From Alteromonas sp. 5E99-2 (lineage in GTDB: Bacteria > Pseudomonadota > Gammaproteobacteria > Enterobacterales > Alteromonadaceae), in NCBI RefSeq assembly GCF_017368475.1, contig NZ_JAFNJE010000012.1:62001-126000 (forward strand): a stretch of DNA of 64,000 nt. Direction: 5' to 3'. This document shows, piece after piece, positions 1 to 9,055 of this stretch. The translations under genes and the position numbers were made by a program. Every line of letters begins with the position of its first letter. Positions within the stretch are counted from its first letter, which is position 1. The notes under the pieces were generated by a model that was given only the letters and a program-made list of their open reading frames with translations, was not told where the DNA came from and searched no databases.

Positions 1-582
1 AGCCAAATGACGGATGATCATTGGAACAAATTGGCGAAAAATGACGTATTTGCCAGTTTAGGTGATTATCACCCCAGTGATTTAACCACCAAAGCCTATG
101 AAACCAGTGACGCTCCAGATCACTTAGGTAAAATATTGTATACCGATATTAAAACCTACTTATGCGGTGGCATATTAGTAAAAGTTGATCGTATGAGTAT
201 GGCGAATTCCTTAGAAGTTCGAGCACCAATACTGGATTATCGCGTTGCAGAACTAGCAGCAACTTTACCCTCGATGCAGAAATACCGAGATGGCGAGAAG
301 AAATACCTTCTTAAAGAAGTATTTAAGCCATTTATACCCAAATCTTTGTTGTATCGAAAGAAGATGGGCTTTTCCGTTCCTCTTGCTGACTGGTTCCGAA
401 AAGACTTAAAGTCTTATGCTGAATCAACCTTATTGCAACAGTCTGAAGGCTTGGCTGATATATTCAATATGCAACAGGTCACCACGCTTTGGCAAGAACA
501 CCAATCCGAGCAGCGCGACCACAGTGCTATGCTGTGGAGCATGTTAATGTATCAGATGTGGTTCAATAAATATGCTCGTTAA
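1..582 (+). CDS. Asparagine-synthase-like amidotransferase, C-terminal part (XrtA-locus type)
   Basis: The reading frame is open to the left edge, so only the last 193 or so codons are present. The visible part is the C-terminal end of an AsnB-type synthetase domain: the segment DIKTYLCGGILVKVDRMSMA followed by SLEVRAPILDYR is the classic signature of the family, and the tail MLWSMLMYQMWF is typical of the amidotransferases found in exosortase A loci (family TIGR03108). Such enzymes move an amide nitrogen to an acyl group, probably on a nucleotide sugar or the polymer. The N-terminal glutaminase half lies outside the window and cannot be checked. The gene ends three bases before the FkbM-like methyltransferase, which indicates one transcript. 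The family call is good; the substrate is unknown. Confidence 0.85.
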   Translation, partial: SQMTDDHWNKLAKNDVFASLGDYHPSDLTTKAYETSDAPDHLGKILYTDIKTYLCGGILVKVDRMSMANSLEVRAPILDYRVAELAATLPSMQKYRDGEKKYLLKEVFKPFIPKSLLYRKKMGFSVPLADWFRKDLKSYAESTLLQQSEGLADIFNMQQVTTLWQEHQSEQRDHSAMLWSMLMYQMWFNKYAR

Positions 583-585
583 AAA

Positions 586-1464
586 ATGACGATGGCGTAT
601 TTAGATGTAAAGACCAATCCCGTTGTTAACGCCTTTTTAGTTTGGATGCAAAAATGCGATAAACCGGGTAAATATGCCTTATTTAGCTGGCTAAACAAAC
701 ACCATCCCAACACCTTAATTTGTTATAAAATGCCTTTAGGGCAGTTTGTAATACCTGCTCACGAATGGTGTTTTTGGCAACTGGGAGGCCCTCAAAATTA
801 TTACCTCGATGAGTTCATGCCTTTCATCGAGCTGATTAATAAGCAAAATTCCGCCTTTAGTTTTTTTGATTTAGGTGCAGATATTGGTACCGTTAGTGCG
901 CTTATCAATCGCCATTGTGATCACGCCGCTCAAACCATTGCATTTGAACCCAACCAAGGGGCCTTTTCATTACTCAGCCACAATATGGCAAGCTGCACAC
1001 GCAACGGCAAAGCCGTAAATAAAGCCTTATCTAATTTTAACGGTATGGCCTCTTTACATACTCGGCAACGAACATTAGGCGACCACGAAGGCTATATTGA
1101 AAAAGACGCACAAGGTGACACGCAAGTTACAAGTCTCGATTCCTACATAGACAATGAAAAAATAGAACTGAACTCAGTTGTCGTGCTGAAAATTGATGTA
1201 GAAGGACAAGAAGTACAGGTTGTAGAAGGTGCATCTAACACTATATCTCAAGCTAAAACCTGTATTATTTTAATTGAAATTCATCCTGATGTTTTAGACA
1301 AGTTAAACCAAACACCAGAAACCCTATTTGATGCAGTAGAAGCCATTCGTCCTGTGGAATGGTTAATTCCTAAAGCGGGTAACATCAGCTTAGATAGAAG
1401 CCGCCCTCTGTTTTCTCAAGTTGAAAAAGCGCAATACGACGTTATCGCTGTTTCTCGTTCTTGA
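586..1464 (+). CDS. FkbM-family SAM-dependent methyltransferase
   Basis: This 292-residue soluble protein has the FkbM layout. A SAM-binding motif FDLGADIGTVSALI lies near residue 99, an acidic strand end IAFEPN near 125, and the family hallmark VLKIDVEGQEVQVVEGA near 202. FkbM proteins O-methylate sugars or secondary metabolites. Inside an exopolysaccharide locus this one most likely methylates a sugar hydroxyl of the repeat unit, which is inference. It starts three bases after the amidotransferase stop. Two in-frame ATGs (586 and 592) are possible starts and neither has a clear ribosome-binding site, which suits translational coupling. Its last 23 bases overlap the end of the convergent beta-helix gene. 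Confidence 0.82.
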   Translation: MTMAYLDVKTNPVVNAFLVWMQKCDKPGKYALFSWLNKHHPNTLICYKMPLGQFVIPAHEWCFWQLGGPQNYYLDEFMPFIELINKQNSAFSFFDLGADIGTVSALINRHCDHAAQTIAFEPNQGAFSLLSHNMASCTRNGKAVNKALSNFNGMASLHTRQRTLGDHEGYIEKDAQGDTQVTSLDSYIDNEKIELNSVVVLKIDVEGQEVQVVEGASNTISQAKTCIILIEIHPDVLDKLNQTPETLFDAVEAIRPVEWLIPKAGNISLDRSRPLFSQVEKAQYDVIAVSRS

Positions 1465-2461
1465 TCACAGACGCTATTCCACCATTTCTTGATGCGATAC
1501 GTCGATTAACAGTATTGCCTTCAATCACCACGCCTTTGGTTTCCTTAAATCGATACTCTATGGCATTAGGGTAGCTGTGATATTGCACAACGAGGTTATT
1601 CTGAACCACAGCATTAGGTGCGCGCTCCAGAATAATACTTGCATCGGCATAGGGGTGGTGATTATCAAGGTGGAAAAAGACGTTGTTTTTAATTAACCCA
1701 CCATTATGCTGCGCACCTCGATTACCTAAACCAAATCCAACACCTCTGTCGTTATTAATAAAAGTATTGTTAAGCACTTGAGTGTGACTAGAATCTTTCC
1801 AAAAATGCACTGCATGCTCAGCGATGTGTTGACTCGGACTCGCAATGTTCTCAAAACGATTATTTTGCACTAGCCAATTTCGAGACTTATGAGCATCAAT
1901 TCCGCCAATATAATATTGAGGTCCTATGCCCTTGGTATATTCAAAAACACAATGCTCAACCTTACCATTATCAGAATAGTGCTCACTCGACTCCAACGAT
2001 GACACTTTCAACATTTGTTCATACGCATCCCGTAAAACACAATTTGTCAGTGTGAAATTATCTGCGTCTTTTTCTGATCGTACTTGAATTAAATGATTTC
2101 CCGCATTTTGTAGTGTCACACTCGTCACTGTAATCTTGTCTGCTTGCACATCAACAAGTACTTCCACACCTTTAGACTGTCGCATCCCACGACCAGATAA
2201 AACAACATCACCCGGTACTCCAGTGTGCCCTTTGAGTACAGTGCCTTTTTCAGAAAAAACCAACCTGCGTTGCAACCGATACTCACCAGATAAAAGCGTA
2301 ATGGTATCCGCTTCGTTATTTTTATTTGCTTGTGCCAAGGCACGGTGAAGATCCGGTTCAGAGTCTATAATAAAATCAGCAGCGAAAGCTAAAGAAGGGC
2401 TAATGAACAAAAAACCAACGAATATCACTTTTACATATACGCTAGTGGCTATTCTGAACAT
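1442..2461 (-). CDS. Secreted right-handed beta-helix protein, PL6 C-domain-like
   Basis: The 339-residue protein opens with a Sec signal peptide ending near SLAFA-A (residue 27). The rest is built of short rungs rich in N, V and I, such as NNRFENI, LNNTFINND, IKNNVFFHL and VQNNLVV, which is the pattern of a right-handed parallel beta-helix. The opening resembles the second domain of PL6 lyases, including the PL6 protein at 41486 in this window (a strand like TITLLSGEYRLQRRLVF). I do not see the paired Lys and Arg that form the PL6 active site, so lyase activity is not assured; it could be a lyase, an epimerase-like protein or a binding protein. It is the only reverse-strand gene within the first half of the exopolysaccharide locus and would act in the periplasm or outside. 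Confidence 0.72.
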   Translation of the reverse strand: MFRIATSVYVKVIFVGFLFISPSLAFAADFIIDSEPDLHRALAQANKNNEADTITLLSGEYRLQRRLVFSEKGTVLKGHTGVPGDVVLSGRGMRQSKGVEVLVDVQADKITVTSVTLQNAGNHLIQVRSEKDADNFTLTNCVLRDAYEQMLKVSSLESSEHYSDNGKVEHCVFEYTKGIGPQYYIGGIDAHKSRNWLVQNNRFENIASPSQHIAEHAVHFWKDSSHTQVLNNTFINNDRGVGFGLGNRGAQHNGGLIKNNVFFHLDNHHPYADASIILERAPNAVVQNNLVVQYHSYPNAIEYRFKETKGVVIEGNTVNRRIASRNGGIASVIKNEKQR

Positions 2462-2599
2462 GTTTTTAATCCTATAAAGTACAATTATAAAACGTAAGCA
2501 ACGGTAAAATAATACGAAATCAGAGATAGATGAATTGCTTTTTATTTATTCATGATATTATCAGAAACAGTTAGACGAGGGTCGAAAAGAAAATCAAAC

Positions 2600-3730
2600 A
2601 TGGATATGAATATTTTACACATCACCTTTGACATGCGCATAGGTGGAACCGAAATGGTGATAAAAAGCATAGTCGAAAGCCATGCATCATCTGACTTTAC
2701 AATGTCGATTTTCTGTATTGAAGCCCCCACTGGCCCTTGGGGTGTTGCGTTAGCAAATAATGGTATTAGCGTAACGACTCATAACCGTTCCCCTGGTTTC
2801 GACAGGTCACTCATTACAGCACTGCGAAAACACATTAAACAGCACAATATTCATGTTCTACATTGTCATCAATATACGCCTTGGGTGTACGGCACACTTG
2901 CTGCAGTTGGCCTGAATTGCAAAGTTGTTTTTACTGAACATGGACGCTTTTACCCCGATTCTACAACGTGGAAAAGAAAATGGGTAAATCCAATTCTTGC
3001 TTTCTTCACCGACGGCTTCACTGCAATTTCAGATGCCACCAGAGATGCCCTTGCGACCTATGAATTTATCAACAAAAAGAAAATTGAGCTGGTTTACAAC
3101 GGGATCAAACCATTACAAAAAGCCGAAGGCGCTGAGTTACTTAAAACCGAACTAGGAATAGCCAAAGACACATTGGTGTTAGGTACTATTGCAAGATTCG
3201 ACCCCATTAAAAACCATACTATGATGCTAGAGGCGTTTTCTAGTGCGTTAAAGTACACTTCCAATTTAATGTTGGTCATTGTCGGTGATGGCGATGAGCG
3301 GCCTCGAATTGAGCAGAAAATAGAAGAACTAAACCTATCACAACATGTCGTTTTAACTGGATATCAAGTTAACCCGACTCGCTATTTGCAAATAATGGAC
3401 GTGTTTTTACTTTCATCATTAAGTGAAGGAACATCAATGACGTTACTCGAAGCAATGAGCTTAAGTAAACCTTGTGTTGTTACCAATGCGGGCGGCAATC
3501 CAGAAATAATAAAACACGAGTACAATGGCTTTGTGACTACCAACGGTAACCCAGATCACTTTGCTGATGGCATTGTAAAAATGCTTTCCAATTCAGTAAT
3601 AGACACGTTCGGCCTAAATGGAAAAAAACGGTTCGATGAATACTTTTCAGATAACTTAATGGTTAACCAATACACGCAAATTTACCGCACTATTTTAGGT
3701 ATAGAAAATGTAGGTACTGAAAAGGGCTAA
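2600..3730 (+). CDS. Glycosyltransferase family 4, XrtA-locus type
   Basis: A GT-B retaining glycosyltransferase of about 376 residues. The N-terminal half has the glycine motif DMRIGGTEMVI and a TEHGRFYPD loop. The C-terminal half has LGTIARFDPIKNH, a VIVGDGDERPRIE strand and the donor-binding stretch SLSEGTSMTLLEAMSLSKPCVV with the usual E-x7-E spacing. It resembles the sugar transferases of PEP-CTERM/EpsH loci (TIGR03088), which build the lipid-linked repeat unit on the cytoplasmic face of the membrane. An earlier in-frame ATG at 2552 gives 16 more residues without homology to the family start; I prefer the ATG at 2600, where the first beta-strand MNILHITF follows at once. The sugar is unknown. 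Confidence 0.86.
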   Translation: MDMNILHITFDMRIGGTEMVIKSIVESHASSDFTMSIFCIEAPTGPWGVALANNGISVTTHNRSPGFDRSLITALRKHIKQHNIHVLHCHQYTPWVYGTLAAVGLNCKVVFTEHGRFYPDSTTWKRKWVNPILAFFTDGFTAISDATRDALATYEFINKKKIELVYNGIKPLQKAEGAELLKTELGIAKDTLVLGTIARFDPIKNHTMMLEAFSSALKYTSNLMLVIVGDGDERPRIEQKIEELNLSQHVVLTGYQVNPTRYLQIMDVFLLSSLSEGTSMTLLEAMSLSKPCVVTNAGGNPEIIKHEYNGFVTTNGNPDHFADGIVKMLSNSVIDTFGLNGKKRFDEYFSDNLMVNQYTQIYRTILGIENVGTEKG

Positions 3731-3735
3731 ATACT

Positions 3736-4623
3736 ATGAATACACAACTCGAAGGCCACAATATGTCCTATAACATAGTGATGTTTGCTTACAACGAAGA
3801 AGCCAACATAGTTCAATCAATCGAGAGTATTTTTAACAATACTGATCTCAACCTCAATAGATTTTATCTGATTGCAAATGGCTGTACGGACAATACCATC
3901 GATATCGCACAATCCACCAAGTCTCGCTTGAAGTTTGAAAAAATGACCATTAAAGAAATTACACTGGGCGATAAGTGTAATGCGTGGAATACCTATATTC
4001 ACGACTTTAGTGACGAGGCTCAAACTCACTTTTTTACAGACGCCGATGTACGCTTTTCTGAGAACTGTTTTAGTCAAATGAATACGAAACTAGGCCAAGC
4101 GCCAGAAGAAACAGTTGTGATAGCCGGTATGCCATTATCAGGCCGAAATATCGAATTCTATCGTGAGCTACTAACCCAAAGAGCTTGTTTTTTTGGCAAC
4201 CTATACGGAGTCAGGCAGTCATTCATCGACCGTATAAAATCAACCAATTTTAGATTACCTGTTGGCTTAAACTGGATTGATTCCTTTTTAACCAAAGCTG
4301 TGAATACCGACCTGAGCTTTGGTAAAGATAACCTGCCTCAAAGAACCACATGGTTAGAAGGTGTTGGTTATACCTTTGACAGTTTGTCTTTTTTGAAAAA
4401 AGACGACGTAAAACTCTACTTTAGCCGTATAGCGCGGTACGAATTAGGTAAATTACAAGAAGTCTATCTAGATGATTTACCATTAGCACAGTGGCCTTTG
4501 GATATGATTGAAATTAATAAAAAAATCCATGCCTCATTCGCTCAACAAACTGAACAATTAAGTTGGTTCAAAACTATTTTAGTGCGAAGAAGACTCAACA
4601 AAATCATGAGTAAATATCTATGA
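3736..4623 (+). CDS. Glycosyltransferase family 2 protein
   Basis: A 295-residue GT-A fold protein. The start MSYNIVMFAYNEEANI with GCTDNTIDIA gives the nucleotide-binding half, and FTDADVRFSENC holds the DxD metal motif near residue 101. No membrane segments are visible, so it is probably a cytoplasmic enzyme on the inner-membrane face. It begins six bases after the GT4 gene, and its stop overlaps the next start as ATGA, so it belongs to the same operon. The ATG at 3736 has AAGGG nine bases upstream, while the in-frame ATG at 3763 has GAAGG seven bases upstream; both are possible. Donor and acceptor cannot be inferred from the sequence. Confidence 0.82.
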   Translation: MNTQLEGHNMSYNIVMFAYNEEANIVQSIESIFNNTDLNLNRFYLIANGCTDNTIDIAQSTKSRLKFEKMTIKEITLGDKCNAWNTYIHDFSDEAQTHFFTDADVRFSENCFSQMNTKLGQAPEETVVIAGMPLSGRNIEFYRELLTQRACFFGNLYGVRQSFIDRIKSTNFRLPVGLNWIDSFLTKAVNTDLSFGKDNLPQRTTWLEGVGYTFDSLSFLKKDDVKLYFSRIARYELGKLQEVYLDDLPLAQWPLDMIEINKKIHASFAQQTEQLSWFKTILVRRRLNKIMSKYL

Positions 4624-5816
4624 TCTTAGTTGTTGCCCAACGAATTCCCTACCCTCCTAATAAAGGTGAAAAACTACGTACCTATCACCACATCAAGCGT
4701 ATGGTTGAAAGTGGGTATGAAGTGGAAGTAGTCAGTTTACGTCATGATGACAGTGACAATGAACTCGCTAGTGCACTAGCAAAGCACCTCAATATATCCG
4801 TTCGATTGTTTTCTATGCAGCCAAAGCTGTTGCGATATGCAAAGGCGTTAGCCAAGTTTCAGGCAATGAGCGTTGCCGCATTTGAGTCAAAACAACTCAA
4901 AGACTATATTTTGAATAAAGTGGCAAGTAGCTCAAATATAGATTCTATTTATCTTTCTGCATCCAGTTTAGCACCCTATATTTTAAATTCGCAGCTCAAC
5001 GACAACCAAACATTAAAACTCAACATGGATTTTATGGATGTTGATTCAGATAAATGGAACCAGTACGCTCAGTCAAGTGCGTGGCCTATGTCATGCATAT
5101 ATGCACGAGAAGCGAAAAAAATTAAGCTATTAGAGCAAAAAACACTCGCGCGTTTTGACCATGTATTTTTGATTGCGGATGCCGAAATCACCTTATTTGA
5201 ACAGTCAGTCAGTAAAACAAAACCGGTGCATAAATTGGGGAATGGTTTAGATTTCGACGCATTCCCTCCAGGCAAGCCCGAAGATAAATCAAACACGCCA
5301 GTGTATCTGTTTACTGGTGTAATGGACTACAAACCCAATATAGACGCTGTGGTCTGGTTTGTAGAAGAATGCTGGGATACCATAAAAAGCAAAATACCCA
5401 ATGCTCGCTTTGTTATTGCAGGTATGAACCCTTCAGCCCAAGTACAAGCACTAACTCGTATCGACGGCGTTGAAGTCACAGGTTTTGTAGAAGACATCCT
5501 TCCTTATTATCACAGCGCATGGGTGTTTGTCGCTCCCTTCAGATTAGCTAGAGGCGTGCAAAACAAAGTGTTACAAGCCAGTGCCTGCAGAATTCCTATC
5601 GTCACAACGCCAATGGGGGCAGAAGGCATTCCCTTTGCAACTCCAAATAGCATGTATTTTGCTGAATCTAGTGCCCAATTTGCCGATAACTGTATTCAGG
5701 CCGTGCAAGACCAGCAACAAGCCACTGATAAAGCCCAACAGGTTTATGAAGCCATTACCGCAACCTATAGCTGGGAAACACAGCTAACCCCCTTAATGAA
5801 GGCGTTATCATCATGA
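4620..5816 (+). CDS. Glycosyltransferase family 4, XrtA system (TIGR03087-like)
   Basis: The 398-residue protein begins VVAQRIPYPPNKGEKLRTYH, the signature opening of the sugar transferase family that travels with exosortase A (TIGR03087, stp1). A C-terminal GT-B half follows with LFTGVMDYKPNIDAV, a VIAGMNPSAQVQAL strand and a donor site APFRLARGVQNKVLQASACRIPIV. Members of this family assemble the exopolysaccharide repeat unit in the cytoplasm. Start and stop overlap both neighbours as ATGA, so translation is coupled along 3736-6391. Confidence in the family is high because the N-terminal motif is so specific; the sugar is not known. Confidence 0.9.
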   Translation: MILVVAQRIPYPPNKGEKLRTYHHIKRMVESGYEVEVVSLRHDDSDNELASALAKHLNISVRLFSMQPKLLRYAKALAKFQAMSVAAFESKQLKDYILNKVASSSNIDSIYLSASSLAPYILNSQLNDNQTLKLNMDFMDVDSDKWNQYAQSSAWPMSCIYAREAKKIKLLEQKTLARFDHVFLIADAEITLFEQSVSKTKPVHKLGNGLDFDAFPPGKPEDKSNTPVYLFTGVMDYKPNIDAVVWFVEECWDTIKSKIPNARFVIAGMNPSAQVQALTRIDGVEVTGFVEDILPYYHSAWVFVAPFRLARGVQNKVLQASACRIPIVTTPMGAEGIPFATPNSMYFAESSAQFADNCIQAVQDQQQATDKAQQVYEAITATYSWETQLTPLMKALSS

Positions 5817-6391
5817 AACACGTCATAAAAACGCTATTCTTCATGTTATTCGCGCTACTGGCTGCGCCTCTAACTCTGGCTTACTTATGTTTGCGCCTCG
5901 TTCTTAATAAAGATGAGTTAATCGCAAGTTTTAGCCAGTTACTGGCGCTAATACCCAGTAAACTCGGTAGCTTCATTCGCACAGGTTTTTACCGCTTCAC
6001 TCTTACCCGCTGCCACCCGAACAGCAGAATTTCATTTCTTGTGCTGTTTTCACAGCAAGACACTGAGCTACATGAAGGCATTTATATTGGCCCTCAATGC
6101 AATATAGGCCGTTGTGTTATCAAAGAAGATACGCTGTTAGGCAGTGGTGTTCATATAATGAGTGGTAAAAAGCAGCACAACTTCAGCGATAGTGATGTGC
6201 CTGTTCGCGACCAAGGTGGCACATTCGAAAAAGTGACAATTGGCAAAAACTGTTGGGTAGGCAATGGCGCGTTGATCATGGCAAATGTGGGTGATAACAG
6301 TGTCGTAGCAGCAGGTGCTGTAGTTATCAATGATGTCCCTGACAATGTGATTGTTGCAGGAAACCCAGCAACAATCATCAAACATAAATAA
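5813..6391 (+). CDS. Left-handed beta-helix (hexapeptide) acyltransferase
   Basis: A 192-residue protein. Residues about 5-28 are one hydrophobic segment that probably anchors it in the inner membrane. From residue 80 the chain shows hexapeptide turns (IYIGPQ, CNIGRC, VTIGKN, CWVGNG, SVVAAGAVV) and ends VIVAGNPATIIKHK, the usual close of the WbbJ/LacA/CysE-type acyltransferases. The likely role is O- or N-acetylation of a sugar in the exopolysaccharide. The start overlaps the preceding glycosyltransferase by four bases (ATGA). It is the last forward gene of this block and faces a reverse-strand operon only 25 bases away. Confidence 0.85.
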   Translation: MKHVIKTLFFMLFALLAAPLTLAYLCLRLVLNKDELIASFSQLLALIPSKLGSFIRTGFYRFTLTRCHPNSRISFLVLFSQQDTELHEGIYIGPQCNIGRCVIKEDTLLGSGVHIMSGKKQHNFSDSDVPVRDQGGTFEKVTIGKNCWVGNGALIMANVGDNSVVAAGAVVINDVPDNVIVAGNPATIIKHK

Positions 6392-6416
6392 CCTGAATTC
6401 GGATTAAATAACCGTC

Positions 6417-7562
6417 TTATTCATCCATTATAGCGATGAATTTTCCAAGGTGGCCTTCCCAGGTAAAATGACTCATAACGTGTTCGCGGTAAACATCTGG
6501 GGACAACGAAGGGGTAGTCAATATTGGCACAATTTCTTTCGCTATAGATTCGGCGGTTGAACAATCAATAATATGTCCTGTTGTGCCTATTTTCATTGTT
6601 TCTCGAGTACCGCCTGAGTCACCCGCAACAACTGGCTTACCACAAGCTTGCGCTTCTACCAACACCATGCCGAAACCTTCTATGTCATTAGCAATAGTGC
6701 GATTAGGCAATACAAATCGGTCGCATTGTTGATAACATGAAATCAATGTTTGATCGTCTAAACCGGCTTGAAACTGAACGTGAGCATGCAAATTTAACTG
6801 CTCTACTAATTCAACCAGTTCACCTTTACATTCACCGCTACCAATAACAACGTAAAGGCAATTAGGTATCGCTTTCACAATATCAGGTAACGCACGGATA
6901 AAGTAGTCTTGGCCTTTTCGTTGCTGAAGCCGACCTACAGTTAAAACAACGAACTTATCTGCCCACCCCATCGCATTGCGAAACTGAGTGTCTAGAGGCT
7001 TTGGAACGAAGCGTTCAACGTCTGCACCAGGGTGCAATACGACGCACTTTTCGCCAGAGTCATACCCTAGCTTTTGCGTTAAGTTTTTACTGTTCTCACT
7101 GTTGCAAATCAAGGTGTGAGCATGCTTACACACCTGTTTAACCATCATAGATTGCTCTCTGCTGGTTGCTGCAGTTTCAACATCTTCTCCATGAATAAAG
7201 CAGCGATACTTTAACCCAGTAAATAAAGACAACAACCATGCAGTCACCCCTTCGTGGATTACTCTTCCACAATGCACTTCGTCAATATCATACTGCTTAA
7301 CAAGACGTTTTAATGCTAACACTGAGCGCCAATAAAATTTTAACCCCTGAACACTCTTCAAACCCCACTCAGGACTTTGTAATGGAATACGCACTACTGC
7401 AGCATCGACAGATGCATCAATATCACTACAACCTTTGACATCGTGCGTAACAATAACCACCTTGTCTGAATCGAGTCGATTGTACAACTCCCAAAACCAA
7501 CGGCCAGAGCCACCTTCAATAGGCGGGAAATTTTCAGTATAAAGTAAAATTTTCTGTTTCAT
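6417..7562 (-). CDS. Glycosyltransferase family 4 (PimB-like)
   Basis: A 381-residue GT-B glycosyltransferase. The first strand LLYTENFPPIEGGSGRWFWEL carries the acceptor-side glycine loop; the second domain has VLTVGRLQQRKGQDYFIRAL, VVIGSGE and the donor-binding FGMVLVEAQACGKPVVAGDSGG with its E-x7-E pattern. It resembles phosphatidyl-myo-inositol-mannosyltransferase-like enzymes. It is the last gene of the reverse operon containing the deacetylase and the exosortase, and starts two bases beyond the xrtA stop. That places it with the polymer-assembly enzymes acting on the cytoplasmic side. Which sugar it adds is unknown. Confidence 0.87.
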   Translation of the reverse strand: MKQKILLYTENFPPIEGGSGRWFWELYNRLDSDKVVIVTHDVKGCSDIDASVDAAVVRIPLQSPEWGLKSVQGLKFYWRSVLALKRLVKQYDIDEVHCGRVIHEGVTAWLLSLFTGLKYRCFIHGEDVETAATSREQSMMVKQVCKHAHTLICNSENSKNLTQKLGYDSGEKCVVLHPGADVERFVPKPLDTQFRNAMGWADKFVVLTVGRLQQRKGQDYFIRALPDIVKAIPNCLYVVIGSGECKGELVELVEQLNLHAHVQFQAGLDDQTLISCYQQCDRFVLPNRTIANDIEGFGMVLVEAQACGKPVVAGDSGGTRETMKIGTTGHIIDCSTAESIAKEIVPILTTPSLSPDVYREHVMSHFTWEGHLGKFIAIMDE

Positions 7563-7564
7563 TG

Positions 7565-9055
7565 TTACTCTTTGCCACCAATAATTTGTAATAGCAGCGC
7601 TTCCACCCTAAGCATTGCGTCTTTTTCAGATGTTGTTTTATTGTCTACCGGAACGCTTACAATGACTCTAAACCCACCAGAATTTTGCCCCAATAGAGCT
7701 TGTTTAGTTTGATACAACTTAGCAATACCATCGTTAACAAAGATCCTTTCGTCAATTTCATACCAAGTCGTAATGAGGCGCTTATTACCCGACGGATTAC
7801 TGATTAATCTAACGTTAAATTTAGCAATATCAGCCAACACTAAAGAATGTTGACTAACCAAAGACCATGACTTTTCACTGTATAAACGATGTAACCCACT
7901 TACCAGCTCATTTGATTCACCGTTAAACCACGCCTGATAAATAACATCAGTTCCTAAATTGTTCTTGCTAACTTTAAATACTTCATCAGATGGCTTTCTT
8001 AAATCGGGTTTATAGTTAACGCCATACAAGCTAGTTTTATCAATAAATTGAGCTGGAACCGATAAGTAAATAGGCGACGCAGTAATTTGTTTTTCACTCT
8101 GTATATCTATCCACTTAATCCAAACAATCCCTGCAATAAACAACAATATCGCCAAGCCACTAATAGGTTTTGATATCTTTACAATCGGCGTGTGATCTTG
8201 TGCAACTGGAATAGTAGTAACAATCTGCTTGTCGCGAATAAACTCACCAATAGCTAATAAGCTTATAAGGACAAAGGCGAAGAAGAACCAACCGTAAATC
8301 AAATGATCTGCGCCTACCGCATGTTTCATATCTGACCAATAGCCAATTAAAATAATGCCATAGACTCTTACGGCGTTAGCGATGATTGGATAAATAACAG
8401 ATAAGGCAAAAAAAGCGACTCTCTTTTTAGTGCTAACAAAGTTTAAGTACGAATACACAGCCCCAACAACCGTACTGGCTATAAAGAAACTGATCCCAGA
8501 ACAAGCTTCAGCTACTAGAAAACGGCCTTGAGGTATTTCAATATACAGCCCTGAACGATACAAAGGAATGCCGGTTAGTTGAAGTAAATAAACCGCAATA
8601 TCTGCGGTAATCTCTTGTAATTGAGGAATAAATTGCTCACCAAATGGGATCGCATAAAATATAAACGAGAGAGGGAATATCAGTGCAAAGGTAGCTTTAT
8701 GACCGAGTAACACCCAGCATATTACGGGAATTAATCCAAATGTAGCAGCATGCATAAACAGCTGAATATCGCCCGCATACCCCACTACATACAAAAATAT
8801 ACCGCCAATTAAAAAAGGCAGTGCCCAAAGCGTCGGCTGTATAGGTAACGCAAGCCACTTTCCCCTTTTAATATAAGCGAAATAAATGGCGCCAGGCAGA
8901 ATTAAAAAGCCGTGGTTAAAAATTTCATTGCCATACCAAATTGCAACCGCACTAGAAAAGCCATCATAGGCAAACCCAAACCAGCTTGCTATCAATAAAA
9001 GCCCTATAAAACATAAAGGTCTATATTCAGCGCTAACATTCTCTATTTTAGTCAA
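7565..9055 (-). CDS. xrtA: Exosortase A with fused EpsI domain
   Basis: A 496-residue protein. Residues 15-275 form about eight membrane helices and contain the three exosortase catalytic residues: Cys185 in EACSGI, Arg230 in NAVR and His251 in DHLIYGW. These act as a membrane transpeptidase that processes PEP-CTERM sorting tails. One further helix (about 298-312) leads to a periplasmic domain with LSVPAQFIDKTS and WYEIDERIFVNDGIAKLYQ, the EpsI (DUF3485) domain. This exosortase plus EpsI fusion is the standard XrtA form found with exopolysaccharide genes. It overlaps the deacetylase gene by eight bases. No PEP-CTERM substrate gene was recognised in the window, so targets must be elsewhere in the genome. 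Confidence 0.95.
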   Translation of the reverse strand: MTKIENVSAEYRPLCFIGLLLIASWFGFAYDGFSSAVAIWYGNEIFNHGFLILPGAIYFAYIKRGKWLALPIQPTLWALPFLIGGIFLYVVGYAGDIQLFMHAATFGLIPVICWVLLGHKATFALIFPLSFIFYAIPFGEQFIPQLQEITADIAVYLLQLTGIPLYRSGLYIEIPQGRFLVAEACSGISFFIASTVVGAVYSYLNFVSTKKRVAFFALSVIYPIIANAVRVYGIILIGYWSDMKHAVGADHLIYGWFFFAFVLISLLAIGEFIRDKQIVTTIPVAQDHTPIVKISKPISGLAILLFIAGIVWIKWIDIQSEKQITASPIYLSVPAQFIDKTSLYGVNYKPDLRKPSDEVFKVSKNNLGTDVIYQAWFNGESNELVSGLHRLYSEKSWSLVSQHSLVLADIAKFNVRLISNPSGNKRLITTWYEIDERIFVNDGIAKLYQTKQALLGQNSGGFRVIVSVPVDNKTTSEKDAMLRVEALLLQIIGGKE

